From contig NZ_JACHXU010000006.1 in the NCBI RefSeq assembly GCF_014192335.1, positions 62,001 through 126,000 on the forward strand: a stretch of 64,000 nt of DNA. Direction: 5' to 3'. Source of the stretch: Aporhodopirellula rubra. Lineage in GTDB: Bacteria > Planctomycetota > Planctomycetia > Pirellulales > Pirellulaceae. Positions 44,341 through 53,502 of the stretch are shown piece after piece. The notes under the pieces were generated by a model, which made no database searches, was not told the origin of the DNA, and saw only the letters and a program-made list of their open reading frames with translations. Position numbers and translations under genes: made by a program. Positions within the stretch are counted from its first letter, which is position 1. Each line of letters opens with the position of its first letter.

Positions 44341-45951
44341 ATGGATGCCGCACAACAATACGAAGATGTCCCTTATCCAGACTTCGTACATCCGCGAACA
44401 AACCCGGATTCGATCGCCGCGATGGCGAGGCTACACGGAGTCGAAACCGCTCCTCCCGCTCATTCTCGGATACTCGAACTCGGCTGTGGACAGGGCGGCA
44501 ATTTGATTTCGCTCGCGGTGTTGTATCCGGACTCACGCTGCGTTGGGATCGATTTGAGTGCCGGACACATTGCGTCGGGGAAATCCAACACGGCAAAACT
44601 CGGACTCAAAAACATCCGACTCCATGCCGGTGACCTAGCGAAATTTCCCGCGGGCTTTCCCGCCGACATCGTACAACCGACCGGCGACAACCGGTTCGAC
44701 TACATCCTTGTGCATGGAGTCTATTCTTGGGTTCCAGAGCAAGTCCGCAAAGAGATTCTCAGAATCTGCCGTGACCACCTTTCCGATTCGGGAATCGCGT
44801 TCATCAGCTACAACACTTATCCAGGATGGCACGCCAAAGGCATGGTGCGGGAGATGTTGAGACATCATGCATCTGTATCTTCACAAAGCCGCCCCTCGCT
44901 TGAATCGATTACCGATGGAATACAATTCTTAGAGGAAGTCGCCAACTCGGTCCCCGAAACGACCAGCTATGGGAAAATGTTGCGGGAAGAACTCTGGTCA
45001 ATATCGCAATCCCATGAAGCCTATTTGTTTCATGAACAGTTCGAGACGATTAACGAACCTCGCTACTTTCATCAGTTCGTTGATGAGGTGTCAGAGATGG
45101 ATCTGCAGTATGTGTGCGAATCGAGCTTGACCGTTGTGCCATCGCAAACAGAGGCAATGAAACAGCGAATCTCGACGATGGGCGTGCTGCAGCGGGAACA
45201 ATATCTCGACTACGTGTGCAACCGAACTTTTCGGCAATCGCTCCTGCGTCGAAGCGGAAAGGGCGAAAAGGCTGCTGACAATCCAGAATTATCGGGGATT
45301 AACCAATTGTGGTTTTCCTCCGATTCAAAATGCCAGAACAGTGACAATCGCCCTTTCACCGCTGCCGATTTAGCGAATCCCGAAACCGAATTACGACTTG
45401 TTAATACTCGTGGCACGAACGTGACAATTAAGACGCCCACGACCCAAGCTGCGTTGCTGCACTTGGCGTCGGTTCGACCTGCCGCGGTAAGCTTCCCAAG
45501 TCTTTGGGATCATGCATCCAGGCAACGGAACGCTGGAGCCGATGAAGAATCAGCTCGAGCCAACTTTGGTGGCGAATTGATTCAGTTGGCACGGTTTGAA
45601 ATGGTGCGTTTGCATTGGGGCGAACTGCCTCTGGTCACGACGGTTTCGTCTCAACCTCAAACCAGCGTACTGGCGCGTCTGCAAGCGGAATCCGGTAACA
45701 CGATCACATCACTACGACACATGAACGTGCGAGTCGATGAGGCGACGCGGCAGTTAATCATGTTGTGCGATGGCACCAACGATCGCCAGCAGATCGTGGC
45801 GGGGATGGTCCGCTTCATCACACGAGATGGCGTCGGACTGAAACATCAAGGCCGCGAGATCACCGACCCGAATCAGATTACTGAATTGGTGCGAGAGAAG
45901 ATCGAACCGAATCTGAAAAACCTCGGCGTGATGGGCCTTCTCGTACGTTAA
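44341..45951 (+). CDS. Class I methyltransferase with regulatory domain
   Basis: This 536-residue protein has a SAM-binding domain in the first 200 residues (SRILELGCGQGGNLISLAVL, YPDSRCVGIDLSAGHI) and a following domain (YGKMLREELWSISQSHEAYL, then FHEQFETINEPRYFHQFVDE) that matches the methyltransferase regulatory domain type (PF10119). The C-terminal part (MNVRVDEATRQLIMLCDGTN) may be a further small domain. The substrate is not known; such proteins are frequent in bacteria and poorly studied. It is preceded by a 121-base gap and runs into a convergent response regulator 24 bases later. Confidence 0.85.
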   Translation: MDAAQQYEDVPYPDFVHPRTNPDSIAAMARLHGVETAPPAHSRILELGCGQGGNLISLAVLYPDSRCVGIDLSAGHIASGKSNTAKLGLKNIRLHAGDLAKFPAGFPADIVQPTGDNRFDYILVHGVYSWVPEQVRKEILRICRDHLSDSGIAFISYNTYPGWHAKGMVREMLRHHASVSSQSRPSLESITDGIQFLEEVANSVPETTSYGKMLREELWSISQSHEAYLFHEQFETINEPRYFHQFVDEVSEMDLQYVCESSLTVVPSQTEAMKQRISTMGVLQREQYLDYVCNRTFRQSLLRRSGKGEKAADNPELSGINQLWFSSDSKCQNSDNRPFTAADLANPETELRLVNTRGTNVTIKTPTTQAALLHLASVRPAAVSFPSLWDHASRQRNAGADEESARANFGGELIQLARFEMVRLHWGELPLVTTVSSQPQTSVLARLQAESGNTITSLRHMNVRVDEATRQLIMLCDGTNDRQQIVAGMVRFITRDGVGLKHQGREITDPNQITELVREKIEPNLKNLGVMGLLVR

Positions 45952-45975
45952 CGACGCCGGCTTCTTCGACGAGAG

Positions 45976-46707
45976 TCAGACGTTTTCGGCGATAGCGACT
46001 TCGTTACTCGGACTCGATTCATGCTCTCGGAAACGGTAACCGATTCCTCGCACGGTCTCGATCAAATCAGCCGCATCGTTCATCTTCTTCCGTAGGGCAC
46101 GGATGTGAACATCGATCGTTCGCTCGAGCACCAAGGTGTCTTCGCCGAGCGCTGCTTCAACGAGTTCGTTGCGATCGAACGCTCGTCCGGGCTGACGAAT
46201 CAACGTCTCGAGAAGGCGAAACTCGCTCTTGGTTAACTTCAGGACTTCGCCATCGATAGTCGCGACGAAACGTCGGCGATCGACGGTGACGCCGGACTGC
46301 GTGACCGATTCGGCGTCGTCAACTGCGGGCTCGCGTCGTCGCAAGAGGGCTTTGATTTTTTGCAGGAGAACTTTGTAGCTCTCGACCGGTTTGAGAACGT
46401 AGTCATCGGCTCCCATCGCGAACCCGACGACTTGGTCGGACTCTTCTCCGAGTGCGCTGAGCATCATGATCAAACAGGACTGGGTCGCGGGGTTCGCACG
46501 CAACTGCTTGCAGACTTCCACGCCACTGAGGATCGGAAGATCGACGTCGAGAACGATCAAATCGGGCAGTTGAAGCTTGGCTTGCTTGAGAGCTTCCCGC
46601 CCGTCGGTAGCGCGAAAAACTTCATACCCGGCGCGCTTGAGCTGATACTCCAACGTCTCGACGAGCGGCAGGTAATCTTCGACAACGAGAACTTTCGTTT
46701 TGGACAT
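45976..46707 (-). CDS. OmpR/PhoB-family response regulator
   Basis: This 243-residue regulator has a receiver domain with the phosphorylated Asp54 in LIVLDVDLPILSGVEV, acidic residues in VLVVEDYLPLVE and the conserved Lys in YVLKPVESYKVL. The C-terminal winged-helix domain has LTKSEFRLLETLIRQPGRAF and TIDVHIRALRKKMNDAADLI, VRGIGYRF, all typical of OmpR/PhoB types. No histidine kinase is adjacent, so it may be an orphan or work with a distant one. ATG 46707 is clear. Its target is unknown. Confidence 0.92.
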   Translation of the reverse strand: MSKTKVLVVEDYLPLVETLEYQLKRAGYEVFRATDGREALKQAKLQLPDLIVLDVDLPILSGVEVCKQLRANPATQSCLIMMLSALGEESDQVVGFAMGADDYVLKPVESYKVLLQKIKALLRRREPAVDDAESVTQSGVTVDRRRFVATIDGEVLKLTKSEFRLLETLIRQPGRAFDRNELVEAALGEDTLVLERTIDVHIRALRKKMNDAADLIETVRGIGYRFREHESSPSNEVAIAENV

Positions 46708-46884
46708 GCGGCGCGATTGGGTGGGGACTGACTGATGTAAAACGGCCTCCTGCTGACGCCAACATTTTGATCCATCAACCCGATTGACGCAGCGCCCCGG
46801 GGGCCCTGAAAGCGATGAAGGTTTTATGAATATTCTAACCTTCGACCGCCTAAACGGACGCTCCCTCCGATTAAAACCGGCGAA

Positions 46885-47835
46885 TTAAAACGACAAATCG
46901 AGCACAATCGGCTCGAAAGGAACGTGCTTCACCGCAGCCCCCGCGTTGTAAAACTCGTAGCCTGCAATGCGGAAACCGCCCATCCGACGGTGCGTATGCC
47001 CAAATACGATCCGCTGCACACCACTGCCGAGCCAATCGGGTTGGCTGCGGATCCAGTGCAGCAATCGCATGCAAACTCGTTTTCGCCGGTGTGCGACTCC
47101 GGCGGTGGCGAGGTGCAAACGCGCGGTCACGGCGGCGTTGTAGAGATGATTTCGGATCGCGGGAGGCTCGTGGATGCCAGTACGTTCGTGGTGCCACCGC
47201 GACCGATAACGTCCTAATCCGGCATGACTTCCGCCCCCTTCGATCACGTCGCCGTGGACCATCAAGCAATCACCGACCCGAACCGCGTCGAGCCCCACGT
47301 AGACGGCCCCTTCGTAAAGAGCAAGCTCGCGAGGAGTCGTGATCGCCGCCGTGCTTTGATCGCCCGTTAGGCCAGGTTCTCCTGTCGGGCTGGATTCTCC
47401 TGTCGGGTTGGGTTTTGCCGATAGGCGTTGGTGCGGGGCCGCCCAATCGGCGAGCGATTGTTGAAACCGAGGCTGAGCGTCGTGATTGCCGGTCAGATAA
47501 ACGAATCGCTTTTCCGGAAACTCCTCTCTCCACGCCTCCAACCAATCCACCGCGATGCGTCGTGAGGTTGGCCCGTCCCCTTCGCAGGACCAGCAGAAAT
47601 CGAACAGATCGCCCCCCCAAACACAAACGTCGGCCGACTCGACGGCACGCCGAACCGAACGCATGTGCTGCGAATAATTGCTGCGAGCGCTAAGCAGATG
47701 CAAATCGGAAATGAACGCGGTGGTCCACTGACGATCCTCGACGCCTGATCCATCGGGCACCAATGTCGCAATATTTGGCGGACTGCTATCGTGAGAGAGA
47801 CGACCGAGGGTCATAGCAACGCCTTTTCTATTCAT
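46885..47835 (-). CDS. Metallophosphoesterase (UDP-diacylglucosamine pyrophosphatase LpxH-like)
   Basis: This 316-residue calcineurin-type phosphoesterase has the metal-binding blocks FISDLHLL, GGDLFDFCW, GNHDAQPRF, MVHGDVIEG and GHTHRRMGG in order. The pattern resembles LpxH-like enzymes of lipid A synthesis and related phosphoesterases, but the substrate cannot be assigned. The start could be ATG 47835 or ATG 47814; the first leaves only 14 bases to the divergent gene at 47850, so promoters must overlap. It has an insertion with repeated NPTGESSPTGEPG. Confidence 0.83.
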   Translation of the reverse strand: MNRKGVAMTLGRLSHDSSPPNIATLVPDGSGVEDRQWTTAFISDLHLLSARSNYSQHMRSVRRAVESADVCVWGGDLFDFCWSCEGDGPTSRRIAVDWLEAWREEFPEKRFVYLTGNHDAQPRFQQSLADWAAPHQRLSAKPNPTGESSPTGEPGLTGDQSTAAITTPRELALYEGAVYVGLDAVRVGDCLMVHGDVIEGGGSHAGLGRYRSRWHHERTGIHEPPAIRNHLYNAAVTARLHLATAGVAHRRKRVCMRLLHWIRSQPDWLGSGVQRIVFGHTHRRMGGFRIAGYEFYNAGAAVKHVPFEPIVLDLSF

Positions 47836-47849
47836 CTATCGAGACAATC

Positions 47850-49601
47850 ATGAGCGATCCCGCCGATGGGTACGCTGTTACGGGATCCGCATCCCGACCG
47901 CCAGCCGATCCGACTCACGAAAAACCATTCCTCCGACGGGCTGCGATTTCGGCCGCGATTGGGTTCGCGTTGATCGCCGTCGTGCAGTATTTCGCGCCCG
48001 AATTCGACTATCAATTTGCGTTCCTCGGTTGCCTCGCCATCGGTCTCATCTCGGCCGTGTTGACGCTTTACTTTCTGCAACGAGCCGCTCATCGCGCCGG
48101 CAGGACATGGTTGGTACCTTTGACGACGCTCGCGATCGGGATTGTGTTCGCTTCGCTGGTCAAGGTTCGCACGATGTCCGGCGAAATGATCCCACAACTC
48201 GGATGGCGTTTCTCGACTCGCGATATCCCCAAATTACAAACGCCCCCCGCGGCGCCGATAGCCCCTAACGAATCAGGCTCGGCAACATCAATCGCCCCCG
48301 CCACCGATTCGGAAACTGAAAACGCTGGCGATGGCGCCACCCCAGGTGAAAACGCCACGCGGGCAACCGACGATGCACCCGATACGCTCGTCGTTCAGTG
48401 GGGACAATTTTTGGGCAATGATCGCAACGGGACCATCGAGGAACGGCCGTTTTCGATTCCCCAATCCACCGACGAGATCGAAACGTTGTGGAACATCGGT
48501 ATCGGTGGCGGTTGGTCATCCTTCGCCGTAGCGGGCGAATTCGCGGTCACACTCGAACAGCGAGAAGATCGAGAATGCGTCACCGCCTACCGAGTCAGCG
48601 ATGGGGAGTTGTTGTGGATCGTCGACCACGAAGCGACCCACACTCACCCGCTCGGTGAAGCGGGTCCACGATCCACTCCCGCAGTCCTCGACGGACGAGT
48701 CTACGCACAAGGAGCGACCGGGATGGTGTGGTGTTTGGACTTGGTGACCGGGCACGTGATCTGGGATGCCGACCTGCTAAAACTCGCCGGATGGGACCAA
48801 ACCGAATCCGAAGTTGCCGTAACGTGGGGGCGCAGCGGGTCGCCGCTACTCGTCAACGGTCTGTGCGTGTTGCCCTATGGCGGGAAAGTGGATTCCGGCG
48901 CTAGGTCACTGATCGCGTTGGACGCCCAATCCGGTTCGGTTCGCTGGACCGCAGGGGAAGACCAAATCAGTTACGCCTCGCCACAACTGCTCACGCTCGC
49001 GGGCGTTCGACAAATTGTTTCGGTCAATGAAGCTTCCATTACCGGGCACACCGTCGACTCCGGTGAACAGCTTTGGCAAACCGACTGGGCCGGACAGAGC
49101 AACGGCGGTGCGAACTGCGCCGCGGTGATTGGTGCTGGAAAAGATCGATTTCTGGTCGGCAAAGGCTACGGCGGCGGCAGTGCGTTGATCGAAATCGAAG
49201 CCTCTCCATCAGGCGAGGGCTTTATCGCCGAAGACGTGTGGCGTTCCAACCGCGTGATGAAGACCAAATTCAACCATGCCGTCATCCGTGACGGAGTCGC
49301 CTATGGAATCAGCAACGGTGCGTTGCAAGCCATGGAAATCGAAACCGGCGACCGGCTTTGGGAACAATCACGCCGCAGTCGATCGGGGCAGGGCCAAGTC
49401 ATCCTGGCCGGCGACACGTTAATCGTCCAAGAAGAGATGGGTGACGTTTTGCTGGTCGCGGCAGACCCGGCGGAGTACCGTGAACTGCTGCGAATTGACG
49501 CATTGCAGCACAAGACATGGAACGTTCCGAGTCTTGCCGGTAACGTACTCCTGGTCCGGAACGCAGTCCAAGCGATGGCGTTTCGATTGCCGCCGAAATA
49601 A
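47850..49601 (+). CDS. Membrane protein with PQQ-like beta-propeller domain
   Basis: This 583-residue protein has about three helices in the first 110 residues (AAISAAIGFALIAVVQYFAP, AFLGCLAIGLISAVLTLYFL, VPLTTLAIGIVFASLV), then a Pro/Ala/Glu-rich linker to about residue 175, and a C-terminal beta-propeller of the PQQ/BamB type (WGQFLGNDRNG, VTAYRVSDGELLWIVDHEAT, GMVWCLDLVTGHVIW). Propellers of this group act as protein-binding scaffolds or as dehydrogenase cores; no PQQ or heme motif is seen. Planctomycetes have many such genes. Its role is unknown. It diverges from the metallophosphoesterase gene. Confidence 0.85.
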   Translation: MSDPADGYAVTGSASRPPADPTHEKPFLRRAAISAAIGFALIAVVQYFAPEFDYQFAFLGCLAIGLISAVLTLYFLQRAAHRAGRTWLVPLTTLAIGIVFASLVKVRTMSGEMIPQLGWRFSTRDIPKLQTPPAAPIAPNESGSATSIAPATDSETENAGDGATPGENATRATDDAPDTLVVQWGQFLGNDRNGTIEERPFSIPQSTDEIETLWNIGIGGGWSSFAVAGEFAVTLEQREDRECVTAYRVSDGELLWIVDHEATHTHPLGEAGPRSTPAVLDGRVYAQGATGMVWCLDLVTGHVIWDADLLKLAGWDQTESEVAVTWGRSGSPLLVNGLCVLPYGGKVDSGARSLIALDAQSGSVRWTAGEDQISYASPQLLTLAGVRQIVSVNEASITGHTVDSGEQLWQTDWAGQSNGGANCAAVIGAGKDRFLVGKGYGGGSALIEIEASPSGEGFIAEDVWRSNRVMKTKFNHAVIRDGVAYGISNGALQAMEIETGDRLWEQSRRSRSGQGQVILAGDTLIVQEEMGDVLLVAADPAEYRELLRIDALQHKTWNVPSLAGNVLLVRNAVQAMAFRLPPK

Positions 49602-49749
49602 CCGCCGCACCAGCCTCTTCCGAACTCAATGCCGGGATGATCGCTAGGTTCTTCCTACACAAGCGAACCGATTGCCCAGTCGGTTCGCATGTGAATTCAC
49701 CTGTCATTTCGATGCACCACTTTAGAACATTTCATTCAACCCAACGACG

Positions 49750-50490
49750 ATGATCAACACCCTCACACCCACTGAATTCCCCAATCCGGATGAGTTCGAA
49801 CCACTCGACTTTTTAGTCGTTGCCCCACACCCCGACGATGCCGAGATTGGCATGGGTGGCACAATCATGCGAATGCTCGACCAAGGAATGCGGGTCGGGG
49901 TGTTGGACCTGACATCGGGCGAGCCGACGCCGCATGGCAGCATGGAAACCCGTATCCGCGAAACCGCCGCGGCCACTTCCGTGATGAACCTGACGTGGCG
50001 TGGCAACGCCGGATTGGTCAATCGCGCGCTCGAAAATACGATCGAGGCCCGCATCCGAATCGCCAGCTACATTCGATGCCTTCGGCCGCGATGGTTGTTT
50101 GCCCCGTATTACCACGACGCCCATCCTGATCACCTGGCCGCGACACTGTTAACCGAGGCGGCTCGTTTTCAAGCCAAACTCAGCAAGACCGACATGCCGG
50201 GACCACGTCACCATCCCGAGCGGCTGTACTACTATTTTTGCATCCACCTACGACTGGCGGTTCAGCCGGCATGGATCGTCGACATCTCCGAACAATGGGA
50301 ACGCAAAATGGAAGCGGTCCGAGCGTATGAAAGCCAGATGATTACCGGCCGGCCCGCGACACCTCCGACATTGATCGACCGAATCCGTCACGAAGGCGAA
50401 CACTGGGGCCGACTGATTAATCGCACCCACGGCGAACCGTTCGACACCAAAGAACCGCTCGCGCTGAACAGCCTGCGAGACTTGCTCTAA
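49750..50490 (+). CDS. LmbE/PIG-L family deacetylase, BshB1-like
   Basis: This 246-residue zinc hydrolase has the metal motif PHPDDAEIGMGG and the second site PYYHDAHPDHLAATLL, both typical of the LmbE family. GRPATPPTLIDRIRHEGEHW near the end resembles BshB1, which deacetylates GlcNAc-malate in bacillithiol synthesis. The bshA and bshC genes are not in this window, so the pathway is an inference. The protein could also act on other N-acetyl sugars. ATG 49750 is preceded by a 148-base gap. Confidence 0.87.
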   Translation: MINTLTPTEFPNPDEFEPLDFLVVAPHPDDAEIGMGGTIMRMLDQGMRVGVLDLTSGEPTPHGSMETRIRETAAATSVMNLTWRGNAGLVNRALENTIEARIRIASYIRCLRPRWLFAPYYHDAHPDHLAATLLTEAARFQAKLSKTDMPGPRHHPERLYYYFCIHLRLAVQPAWIVDISEQWERKMEAVRAYESQMITGRPATPPTLIDRIRHEGEHWGRLINRTHGEPFDTKEPLALNSLRDLL

Positions 50491-50505
50491 AACGAGTGAC
50501 TCGGC

Positions 50506-52110
50506 TCACTCGACGACGAATACCTTGCCGCCCTTGCCGTCTTCCATCGCTTTGACTTTCGGAGCCGTCTGGGGCAGTGGACGTGCGATCGTGTAAGCCG
50601 CAACGCCAACGACGAGCACCAACGCGAGCACGGCGATGGCGAGCCCGATGCCCAGCATCACGAGCTGCGTGTCGGCGGACTTTTGTGACGTGCCGTTTTG
50701 CGGCGACGGTGCCGTTCTCGCGACGTTGCCGACTCCGGACTTTGTTGGCGTTTTGCCAGGACGAACGATAGTCCCGTTTGACAAGTGCGATGAAGACGCG
50801 GAAGAAAAATCGGAGACCGATCCACCGCCCGCATCGAGTGGCGGCAACGATCCGAAGTCGAAATCCTCCATCACCTCGACCACTTCAACTTCCGAGATGG
50901 GCATCCCGGAACTGTCGTCCATCGTGGCATTGAAGAGTTTTTCGTCGATCGTCGAATCGCTCCGAGTGACCATGGCGGCCAACTGTTCGTGTCGTGAATC
51001 AAAATCACCACGTCCCGCTCGCAAACGTTGCAATTGATTGAGCAAATCGGCAGCCGATGATGGACGATCCGCAGGCTTCTTCGCCATCATCCGCATCAGC
51101 AACATCGCCAGGGCTTCGGGGCAATCGCTGCGTACTTCGCGAACATCCGGAATCGCCGCAGTCTGGTGCTTCGCCAGTCGCTGGGCCACACTTTCACCAC
51201 GAAACGGTGACTTTCCCGTCAGCAGGAAATACCAAGTGCACCCGAGCGAATAGATATCCGCTCGCGCGTCGACCGTTTTGCTGTTGAGGGCTTGTTCGGG
51301 GGCAACAAAATCGGCGGTGCCCATCAACCGTTTCGACTCTTGCCCGTCATCGGCTTCGGTCCACCCGATCCGCGCCAATCCCATATCACTGACCTTCACA
51401 ACTCCGTCGCTGCGCAGCATCAGGTTGGAAGGTTTGATGTCACGGTGGATGACACCTCGTTCGTGTGCGTGCACCAATCCTTCGCAGGCCTGGGCGACCG
51501 CATCGAGTGCGGCGTCGTAAGACATCACTCCATCTCGAGCGACGATTTGGTGGAGGTCGATACCGTCGACAAACTCCATCACGATATAGAGTTTGTTGCC
51601 CGCTTCGTTGAAGTCATACGCGCGAACGATATTGATGTGATCGAGTTGTGCTGACGCGCGAGCCTCCTCTTTGAATCTCTCGATCCGGCGACTGTCCTTG
51701 AGTGCTTCAGGCGGCAACACCTTCAACGCCATTTGCCGCTTCATGACTTGATGTTCGCCGAGATACACCATCCCCATGCCGCCACGACCGAGCGGGCGGA
51801 GCAGTTTATAGGCTCCCAAAAAGAATCCACGACTCTTGCCCGCGAGCAGTTTGCTCGCCTGCCAACGTGTGAGTAACCCGGCGTTGCGCAGTCCATCGGC
51901 GAGACGCTGCGAATCCACCACGGTGCTTTCCGTCATCAACGATGCAACGACCGTCTTGATTTCCTCGAGCGTCAAAACACGAGACGCGAGTGCGCGTTTG
52001 ACCAGCGAACGGGTATCTTCATCGAGAATCGGGCGCGCGGTCACGGCAGTGGACGACGATGTTAACTGAATGGAAGGTCCAGGAGCGGCGGGGTAACTCT
52101 CACCATTCAT
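50506..52110 (-). CDS. Membrane-anchored serine/threonine protein kinase
   Basis: This 534-residue Hanks-type kinase has a glycine loop LLRPLGRGGMGMVYLGEH, the ATP Lys in MALKVLPP, the catalytic loop IHRDIKPSNLML, a DMG in place of DFG (VKVSDMGLARIG), and APEQALNSKTVDARADIYSL. The kinase domain spans about residues 90-350. One membrane helix near residues 480-505 (GIGLAIAVLALVLVVGVAAY) follows a Ser/Thr-rich linker, leaving only a short outer tail, so it senses little outside the cell through a domain. The FHA proteins at 36940 and 42042 may read its phosphothreonines. It converges with the LmbE gene. Confidence 0.92.
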   Translation of the reverse strand: MNGESYPAAPGPSIQLTSSSTAVTARPILDEDTRSLVKRALASRVLTLEEIKTVVASLMTESTVVDSQRLADGLRNAGLLTRWQASKLLAGKSRGFFLGAYKLLRPLGRGGMGMVYLGEHQVMKRQMALKVLPPEALKDSRRIERFKEEARASAQLDHINIVRAYDFNEAGNKLYIVMEFVDGIDLHQIVARDGVMSYDAALDAVAQACEGLVHAHERGVIHRDIKPSNLMLRSDGVVKVSDMGLARIGWTEADDGQESKRLMGTADFVAPEQALNSKTVDARADIYSLGCTWYFLLTGKSPFRGESVAQRLAKHQTAAIPDVREVRSDCPEALAMLLMRMMAKKPADRPSSAADLLNQLQRLRAGRGDFDSRHEQLAAMVTRSDSTIDEKLFNATMDDSSGMPISEVEVVEVMEDFDFGSLPPLDAGGGSVSDFSSASSSHLSNGTIVRPGKTPTKSGVGNVARTAPSPQNGTSQKSADTQLVMLGIGLAIAVLALVLVVGVAAYTIARPLPQTAPKVKAMEDGKGGKVFVVE

Positions 52111-52230
52111 CGTGAACTCGAAGTGGGTGAAATAAACGAACGACCAATTCTACTCATCGGCTTCGCAGATTGCGAAGCAACAGGTTGAGGTGAATAGCCG
52201 TTATTTCAACCGATTTTTAGCCCGGAAAGG

Positions 52231-53352
52231 TTAAGTTTCCATGAACATTAACGAGGGAGTCAAAAAAACCTCACTGGGATAATTTACCCGACACAAAAAA
52301 AGCCCCTGTGGCGGTGCTGTCGCCCCAGCCATCTGGCGATTTTTTGATTCCAAAACTTCGTCGATCCACTCGACCGGCCGATAGCCGCGAGCGACATCGA
52401 GCATCGTTCCGACGAGGTTGCGGACCATGTTGTAGAGAAACCCGTTTCCCTCCACCTCATAAAACCATCTCTGCCCAGCAAACTCTTCAGCGAATCTCTC
52501 AGCGAACTGCCCAGTGGATTTTCCAGCGAGATTGCCGGTAACGTCACCGGAGAATGCGCCACCGGACGGCTCAGCGGCTTCCCGCGTCCACACGCTGTGC
52601 GTGATCGTGCGGACGGTGCTCGCCCGAACCGCGCCCGCAGCCTGAAACGCGGCGAAGTCGTGACAACCGATGAATTTCTCCGCCGCTGCGGATAACAAGT
52701 CGACATCAATCGGCCACGGCACCCGATAACGTGTCCGCACCGCAAAAGGATCGCGGTGCCCGCCGATTTGAATTTGATACCGATAACGTTTGCCGATGGC
52801 GTCGGCGATGGGATGAAACGAGGGAACCGTTTCTCGCACGTCGACGACCGTAATGTCATCAGGCAATCGTGAGTTAATTCCACGCATCACCGCCGTCGCA
52901 TCGGCCCGCCAATTCGGCAACACACACCGCGCGACCTGCCCCCATGCGTGGACCCCCGCATCGGTTCGTCCGCTGCCGAGGACCCGAAACGACCGTGCCC
53001 CGTCAGTCGCGTTCGATGTGATCTCGTCTGGACCGGTATCGCCGCTCGCGTTCTTAAAATGGGCGACGTCAATTTTCGCGACGTCACCGCTCGGCGAATC
53101 GTTCGATGAATCGCTCGTCGTCCGCTCCGATCGCAAAGGCTGTTCGTCCCGATTCGGTGTCCCCGCCGGTTTTGCCTTCTTGCCAGGTTTGCCGATGAGG
53201 GTCGCGACGGCTCGCTCAAGTTCCGCTTGCACGGTCAGTCGACCGGGTTGGACCTGCCATCCCGAATATCGCGTCCCGTCATAGACGACAGTGAGATGAA
53301 AGGTCGGCAACGGCGTCTCGTCAGGGAGAGGTGAGAGGGAATCCATCGTCAA
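52231..53352 (-). CDS. truA: tRNA pseudouridine synthase A, with two insertions
   Basis: This 373-residue enzyme makes pseudouridine at positions 38-40 of the tRNA anticodon arm. The catalytic Asp is in [18 protein letters not shown]. The N-terminal [20 protein letters not shown] and C-terminal [20 protein letters not shown] match TruA. Usual TruA is about 250-270 residues; the excess lies in a charged, low-complexity segment after LIGKPG (about residues 55-115) and a second one before [10 protein letters not shown]. Both loops probably stay outside the active site. ATG 53352, or an ATG two codons later, is likely. Confidence 0.92.
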   Translation of the reverse strand: MTMDSLSPLPDETPLPTFHLTVVYDGTRYSGWQVQPGRLTVQAELERAVATLIGKPGKKAKPAGTPNRDEQPLRSERTTSDSSNDSPSGDVAKIDVAHFKNASGDTGPDEITSNATDGARSFRVLGSGRTDAGVHAWGQVARCVLPNWRADATAVMRGINSRLPDDITVVDVRETVPSFHPIADAIGKRYRYQIQIGGHRDPFAVRTRYRVPWPIDVDLLSAAAEKFIGCHDFAAFQAAGAVRASTVRTITHSVWTREAAEPSGGAFSGDVTGNLAGKSTGQFAERFAEEFAGQRWFYEVEGNGFLYNMVRNLVGTMLDVARGYRPVEWIDEVLESKNRQMAGATAPPQGLFLCRVNYPSEVFLTPSLMFMET

Positions 53353-53502
53353 ATCTTATCGGATCGAAGCCATTCCGATAACGTGTCAGAGAACGGCGAT
53401 CTTCTGCTAAGATAGCGACTCCCCGGCGATCCTCTTTGACATGCGAATCCGATCTTTCACGATTCGCTCGGACTTCTGTTCCCGTGCCCACGACGCGCCT
53501 CC

